This document shows, one piece after another, positions 53,022 to 56,569 of a DNA stretch of 56,569 nt. Under the pieces are notes generated by a model that saw nothing but the letters and a program-made list of their open reading frames with translations, did not search any database and was not told where the DNA came from. Each line of letters starts with the position of its first letter. Within the stretch, counting starts at the first letter, position 1. The stretch is from Nitrososphaerota archaeon (GTDB lineage: Archaea; Thermoproteota; Nitrososphaeria; Conexivisphaerales; UBA164), in assembly GCA_009903795.1 (NCBI GenBank), contig WYER01000032.1:1-56569 (forward strand). Direction: 5' to 3'. Position numbers and translations under genes: made by a program.

Positions 53022-54054
53022 TGACGTACTAAAGGCACTATGCCAACCTATGATAGGACACACTAGTCAAGAGTTCTATGAAGAATTTAAAGAAGCTCAT
53101 CTTTTAACGTCTAAGCTTTTTGGTTCAGACCCAGAAAGGACAGTTCTTTTTAGCGGTTCTGGGACTTTCGGTATGGAAGCCCTTTTTTCTAGCTTTGCAA
53201 AGCCCGGGGATAAGGTTTTATCGATAGTTAATGGGTATTTTGGGGACAGGTTTGCTGAAATTGGATCGATATATGGCCTTAACGTAAAAACATTAAAGTT
53301 TGAACCCCCTGAAGACGTAGATTTCGAGCTCTTAGAGAATGAGCTTTCTTCTGAGAGCTACGATTTTGTTACTTTAACTCACATCGATACCAGCACCGGG
53401 ATCATGAACGATATTCGTGGAGTAGGAAAAGTTGTGAAGGAACACGGTGCCTTTTTTGTAGTAGATATGGTTTCAAGCCTTGGGTGCACAGAATTTAATT
53501 TTGAAACAGAACCTGTAGATTATGCTTTTTCAGCTTCGCAAAAATGTGTAGGAGCGCCTCCTGGTGCAGTAATGGTCGCTTTCTCGAAAGAATTGCTTGA
53601 AAAAAGAGGATCTGTTAAGGGAAGGTCATACTATTTTGACCTTAAAAGGTGGTTACCTATCATGAGAGATCCAAGTATATACTTATCCACGCCAAACATT
53701 GCTGTCATAAGAGCATTTAGGGTTGCTCTTAACGAAGTCTTTGAAGAAGGCTTGCAAAACAAAATCAGGAGGCACAAAGAACTCGGGGAGATAGCTTATG
53801 ATTTTGTAGTTAAACGCGGATGGAAGCCACTATCAAAAAGGCCTTCTCCTTCAGTAATAGCTTTTGACCTTGGGAAACCTGTAGCCAATGAAGTTGCCAA
53901 AAGCCTTTACAAACAAGGAATACTTGTAGCCAAAGGGTTAGGAGCTCTTAGCTCAAGGGTTATAAGGGTTGGTTATATGGGATCGACTACCAAAGAATTG
54001 CTATATAATACGTTAAAAAAGATAGAAGATGCTTTTAACGAGATAAACCATTAA
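52969..54054 (+). CDS. Class V aminotransferase (alanine-glyoxylate / serine-pyruvate type)
   Basis: 361-residue PLP enzyme. The N-terminus ILMIPGPTNLSDDVLKAL is the family's signature, GSGTFGMEALFSSFAKPGD binds the cofactor phosphate, VVDMVSSLG carries the PLP-pyridine aspartate, and the Schiff-base lysine is in SASQKCVGAPPG. Related archaeal enzymes act on alanine/glyoxylate, serine/pyruvate or phosphoserine; the exact pair is not determinable. Co-oriented with the upstream unknown gene (overlap) and the downstream MFS gene (7 bp gap), so likely one operon. Confidence 0.9.
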   Translation: MKMVHPILMIPGPTNLSDDVLKALCQPMIGHTSQEFYEEFKEAHLLTSKLFGSDPERTVLFSGSGTFGMEALFSSFAKPGDKVLSIVNGYFGDRFAEIGSIYGLNVKTLKFEPPEDVDFELLENELSSESYDFVTLTHIDTSTGIMNDIRGVGKVVKEHGAFFVVDMVSSLGCTEFNFETEPVDYAFSASQKCVGAPPGAVMVAFSKELLEKRGSVKGRSYYFDLKRWLPIMRDPSIYLSTPNIAVIRAFRVALNEVFEEGLQNKIRRHKELGEIAYDFVVKRGWKPLSKRPSPSVIAFDLGKPVANEVAKSLYKQGILVAKGLGALSSRVIRVGYMGSTTKELLYNTLKKIEDAFNEINH

Positions 54055-54061
54055 ACCTTTT

Positions 54062-55156
54062 ATGTGTGACTCAAAACCAAAATACTTTCTCGCAATAACG
54101 ATTCCTTTCCTTACAAGCTCAATGGTAGTGTATTCTCTTTTATACAAAGCCGTTTTTTTATCGCAAATTCTGAAAGTTCCTGCAAGTTACGTAGAAGCAA
54201 CGATGTCTTATTCTTTTTACGGTGGAGCGGTTGGAGGTTTAGCTCTAGGGTACGTAGCTGACAAGTTCGGCAACAGGTTAGCAATGCTTGTTTCAGCAGC
54301 AATATATTCAGCAGCATCTATTGTTGTTCCATTCATCAAATCGCTGCTGTTACTTTCATTTTTGTGGGCCATAGTAGGGTTTGGAGTTAACGCTGAGAAT
54401 GGGATTACTTATGCGATAGTTGTGAAGATTTTTGAAACTTCCAGGGGCGCGTTTGGAGGTTTTTTGCAAGGGCTTTATTTCATAGGAATGTCAATCGACA
54501 GTTTGCTGGCGCTTTTCTTAAAAGGCGTTTACGTTTACTTTTTTACTGTAAGTTTAACTGGAGCTTTTTCTGCTGTTCTTTTTTTGATCTTGCCTGAATC
54601 AAGGTTAGATAAAAGAAAGTCCTCAGAGCGATTAAAAAAATATTCAAAAAGTCTTGTCCTCGGATCGCTGATCTCTTTTTCTGCTTTCTTTTACACGATC
54701 GTGCTGGTTACATTTGTACCTTTTTTTATAAAGGAATACCTTGTTACTTTTTATTCGCTCACAGGTTTTATAGGTTTTATAGTGTTTAGCTATATATCAG
54801 ATTTATTTAACAGATCTATGGTTTCAGTTTTCTTACAAGTTTTAGGAATATTTTTTATAGTCGCAATGCTTACTAAAGTATTTGAGCTAAGCTATGCATT
54901 TTTTGGGCTTTATCTAGCGTCTTCATTTTTTTCATACGTTGGGATCTGGGTTGGTGAATTCTTTCCTGAAAGCGCAAGGGCAACAGGGATAAACGCTTCG
55001 CTTTTTGTTGGAAGGCTTATTGGAGGGGCAGGCCCACTGCTAGTGGCTTACCTTGGTCGGAACAATCTCTTTAGTTTTTACACAGGATCGCTACTTGTAG
55101 CGCTGATTTTAGGATTGTTTTCAAGCCTTCTAATAAAGAAACACATTAAGGCTTAA
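54062..55156 (+). CDS. MFS transporter
   Basis: 364 residues, about ten to twelve helices. The loop 2-3 motif LALGYVADKFGNRLAMLVSA follows the MFS pattern GxxaDrxGrr. The N-terminus (KYFLAITIPFLTSSMVVYSL) lacks a cytoplasmic domain. The second half carries FSYISDLFNRSMVSVFLQV at the equivalent loop 8-9. Substrate unknown; the operon with an aminotransferase hints at an amino or keto acid (inference). Confidence 0.82.
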   Translation: MCDSKPKYFLAITIPFLTSSMVVYSLLYKAVFLSQILKVPASYVEATMSYSFYGGAVGGLALGYVADKFGNRLAMLVSAAIYSAASIVVPFIKSLLLLSFLWAIVGFGVNAENGITYAIVVKIFETSRGAFGGFLQGLYFIGMSIDSLLALFLKGVYVYFFTVSLTGAFSAVLFLILPESRLDKRKSSERLKKYSKSLVLGSLISFSAFFYTIVLVTFVPFFIKEYLVTFYSLTGFIGFIVFSYISDLFNRSMVSVFLQVLGIFFIVAMLTKVFELSYAFFGLYLASSFFSYVGIWVGEFFPESARATGINASLFVGRLIGGAGPLLVAYLGRNNLFSFYTGSLLVALILGLFSSLLIKKHIKA

Positions 55157-55158
55157 AA

Positions 55159-55196
55159 TTTTCCTAAATGTCAATAATTTATGACTTTTAGGAAAA
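55159..55196. repeat. Near-perfect 15-bp inverted repeat before the Xer-like gene
   Basis: TTTTCCTAAATGTCA, eight bases (ATAATTTA), then TGACTTTTAGGAAAA. The arms pair at 14 of 15 positions. It lies 3 bp after the MFS stop and 46 bp before the recombinase ATG. A central 28-bp portion (55164-55191) can be read as two 11-bp arms around a 6-bp spacer (TAATTT), the geometry of Xer recombination sites. As RNA it could also be a 3'-end hairpin of the MFS transcript, but no T run follows. Confidence 0.7.
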
Positions 55197-55242
55197 AATT
55201 ATAGACAACTTATTTTATCTTTAAATCTAGCATGATCAGCTT

Positions 55243-55803
55243 ATGAGAAAGTTAAGGCTTGAAGATGTTCCTGATTACGGCGAGCTTGTTTCTGCTTTGA
55301 TCAAGAACAGATCAAAGATAAAGCTCAAAGATCTCGCTTTTGTTTCATTTTTGACATTTACAGGTGCGAGAATAGGTGAAGCGCTTAATTTGACTTGGAA
55401 CGATCTTGATTTTAAAAACAGGACCGTAATAATAAAGCAGGAGAAGAAAAGGGAAAGCTTTGTAAGAAAGATCCCTGTTCCAAACGATTTCTTCTGGGAC
55501 GTTTTCAGAAAGCTGAAAGAGAAAAAACTAGGCAACAAGCCTTTCAGCTTTACTGAAAGGAATGGTCGTTATATAGTTTACAAAGTTACAAAGAAGCTCT
55601 TAAAAAAGAGGTACAGACCTCATGCGATAAGGCATGCGTATGCAACTTTTATAATGAAAAAGACAAAGGATCTAGAAATGGTAAGGAGGCTTCTTGGTCA
55701 CAAAGATTACACAGTAATCAGAGAATACATGAACTACACACAGGAAGATCTTGAAGATGAGCTCAGGGGTATATTCAGCGAACTAGAAAACTGGAACGAA
55801 TAA
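55243..55803 (+). CDS. XerA-like tyrosine recombinase, catalytic domain only
   Basis: 186 residues, against ~280 for typical XerA: the N-terminal core-binding domain is missing or reduced to ~25 residues. The catalytic set is complete: Arg43 (GARIGEALNLTW), a beta-hairpin lysine near 68-75, His127 and Arg130 (HAIRHAYAT), His153 (RRLLGHKD) and the nucleophile Tyr162 nine residues after it. ATG at 55243 is the only good start. Possible roles: chromosome dimer resolution at a dif site, or a relic/minimal integrase. The adjacent inverted repeat is a candidate target or operator. Confidence 0.88.
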   Translation: MRKLRLEDVPDYGELVSALIKNRSKIKLKDLAFVSFLTFTGARIGEALNLTWNDLDFKNRTVIIKQEKKRESFVRKIPVPNDFFWDVFRKLKEKKLGNKPFSFTERNGRYIVYKVTKKLLKKRYRPHAIRHAYATFIMKKTKDLEMVRRLLGHKDYTVIREYMNYTQEDLEDELRGIFSELENWNE

Positions 55804-55827
55804 AAATAAAAAATGAAAAAATGTTAT

Positions 55828-56154
55828 TTACTTTTTCTTTATGACGATTTCTATTGTTGAAACGTTTCTCTTCTGGTCTCCTTCGCCTACTTCTTCAGTT
55901 CCTATAGATATTCTGTCGATCTTGTAAAGCTCCTTACCGATCCTGTTCACTAGAACCTCAGCTACATCTACAGCTCTTGATATAGCCCTGCCCCTTGCCC
56001 TGAGTACTACCTCAGGGTAGGTGGAAAGCTGAAGCTGTGCTGAAAGTGCATAGACCATAAGAGGCTTTTTTCCGATAAATATGTTGTTTGGTGGATAAGC
56101 CTTTTTTTGTTCAGCTGATTCGCCCTGTTGTTTTTCAGATGGTTGTGATGACAT
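55828..56154 (-). CDS. alba: Alba (Sac10b) chromatin protein
   Basis: Abundant archaeal DNA/RNA-binding protein. The core IFIGKKPLMVYALSAQLQL and VVLRARGRAISRAVDVAEVL carries the conserved lysine(s) acetylated in other archaea (here KK in IGKKP). A polar, glutamine-rich N-terminal tail of ~20 residues precedes the fold. 108 residues. Convergent with the Xer-like gene, 24-bp gap. Confidence 0.95.
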   Translation of the reverse strand: MSSQPSEKQQGESAEQKKAYPPNNIFIGKKPLMVYALSAQLQLSTYPEVVLRARGRAISRAVDVAEVLVNRIGKELYKIDRISIGTEEVGEGDQKRNVSTIEIVIKKK

Positions 56155-56183
56155 GTTTTCTCACTCACATAACCATAAAATGA

Positions 56184-56195
56184 GTTATATATATT
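56184..56195 (-). promoter_or_regulatory. TATA box for alba
   Basis: AATATATATAAC on the minus strand, ~30-40 bp before the alba ATG at 56154; a GTGAGTGAG stretch between them may be the ribosome-binding site. Confidence 0.5.
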
Positions 56196-56217
56196 CTTTT
56201 TGAACAAAATTGCTTTG

Positions 56218-56569
56218 TTGAACAATTATTTATAGCGCGGCTGTCAATTCCTTGCTTATGTGCCCAAAAGAAAAAGACAGCCGCAATAATAATAACAAAA
56301 GATGGGGTAATAAGTTTATCGACAAAAGGAACTGGAAGAGTTATAATGAAGAGCTTGTAATAAGGGGTGAGTTTTTGCTGCCGATAGATATGTTTGAAAA
56401 CTGGTATGAAGAATTGGATAAGGTAGGCCTTATGAATTTCCTTAATCTTTCATTAAAATTCAGGCTTTATAGCATCAGTGTTGGTTAAAGGGGACTTGAG
56501 GGTATAGCAAGGTCACTGGAAAAGTTACGCTTGATACCTTACCATGATGATTACACAACAATATGGCAA
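56218..56569 (+). mobile_element. IS5-type element, 5' part, decayed, cut by window end
   Basis: Left end TTGAACAATTATTTATAGCG, as at 43450. The transposase opens at ATG 56258 (MCPKEKDSRNNNNKRWGNKF), continues RGEFLLPIDMFENWYEELDK, then loses frame; the continuation in other frames (GRPYEFP, SFIKIQAL, then RGLEGIARSLEKLR and YHDDYTTIW) is interrupted by stops that replace Glu and Trp codons. The pattern is that of ISC1058-like IS5 transposases from hot acidic springs (recalled, not searched). A 9-bp inverted repeat GCGGCTGTC/GACAGCCGC (56237-56245 and 56276-56284) brackets the start codon. Confidence 0.82.

Overview
The window is archaeal chromosome. The evidence is the ribosomal cluster rpl3-rpl4-rpl23-rpl2-rps19 with archaeal-type proteins, Alba, an Sm/Lsm protein, aIF5B, archaeal-type LeuRS and AlaRS, TrmI, a TtuA-like tRNA thiolase, an archaeal 7S (SRP) RNA and a form III RuBisCO. 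The DNA is A+T-rich by eye, the SRP RNA is strikingly G+C-rich, and hot-spring-type insertion sequences are present. Together these suggest a thermophile, probably in or near the Thermoproteota/TACK archaea; this placement is inference and no lineage is proven. TTG and GTG starts are common. Several starts are backed by GGTGA/GGAGG ribosome-binding sites, others look leaderless.

Layout. 1-3300: a gene-poor stretch with transposon relics and a GTP-type PEP carboxykinase. 3360-9880: a DUF355 nucleotide-binding protein, a tRNA thiolase, a hydrolase, two hemerythrin-like genes separated by a complete but decayed IS element (exact terminal repeats and a 9-bp target duplication), a Gfo/Idh oxidoreductase and homoserine kinase. 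9880-12930: the ribosomal-protein operon, which stops after rps19. 13000-16600: an EamA transporter and glutamate dehydrogenase between two related TnpB relics. 16660-21590: glycosyltransferase, transporter, GPN-like GTPase, form III RuBisCO and a thioredoxin-fold protein. 21670-25480: aIF5B and leuCD. 25600-31820: MarC, an amidohydrolase with an internal stop, TrmI, an AbrB-PhoU regulator, two paralogous membrane proteins (both frame-broken) with a small secreted protein, and a DHH phosphoesterase. 31880-35560: a three-subunit molybdenum hydroxylase (FAD, 2Fe-2S, Mo). 35820-41250: a MoaD-like ubiquitin-fold protein and a tight histidine operon (amidotransferase, hisG, hisB, hisH, hisA, hisF, hisI fused to a phosphoribosyltransferase). 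41490-46330: transporters, a rhodanese, Lsm and an IS remnant. 46410-52460: leuS, SRP RNA and alaS. 52570-56569: an unknown protein, a class V aminotransferase, a transporter, a minimal XerA-like recombinase behind a near-perfect inverted repeat, Alba, and a decaying IS5-type element cut by the window end.

How the genes fit together. The metabolic genes point to amino-acid prototrophy (His, Leu, Thr, Glu), gluconeogenesis (PEPCK) and nucleotide-linked carbon recovery (form III RuBisCO). The hemerythrins and the molybdenum hydroxylase are consistent with life at an oxic/anoxic boundary. The most novel-looking items are: the HisI-phosphoribosyltransferase fusion in an operon without hisE; the two-paralog plus secreted-protein membrane cluster; the inverted repeat next to a catalytic-domain-only tyrosine recombinase; the repeated solo right-end hairpins of TnpB elements, one of which supplies the stop codon of the MoaD-like gene so that it ends in Gly-Gly-Gly-Tyr; and rpl3 apparently starting at ATA. 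No CRISPR array and no tRNA gene were recognised.
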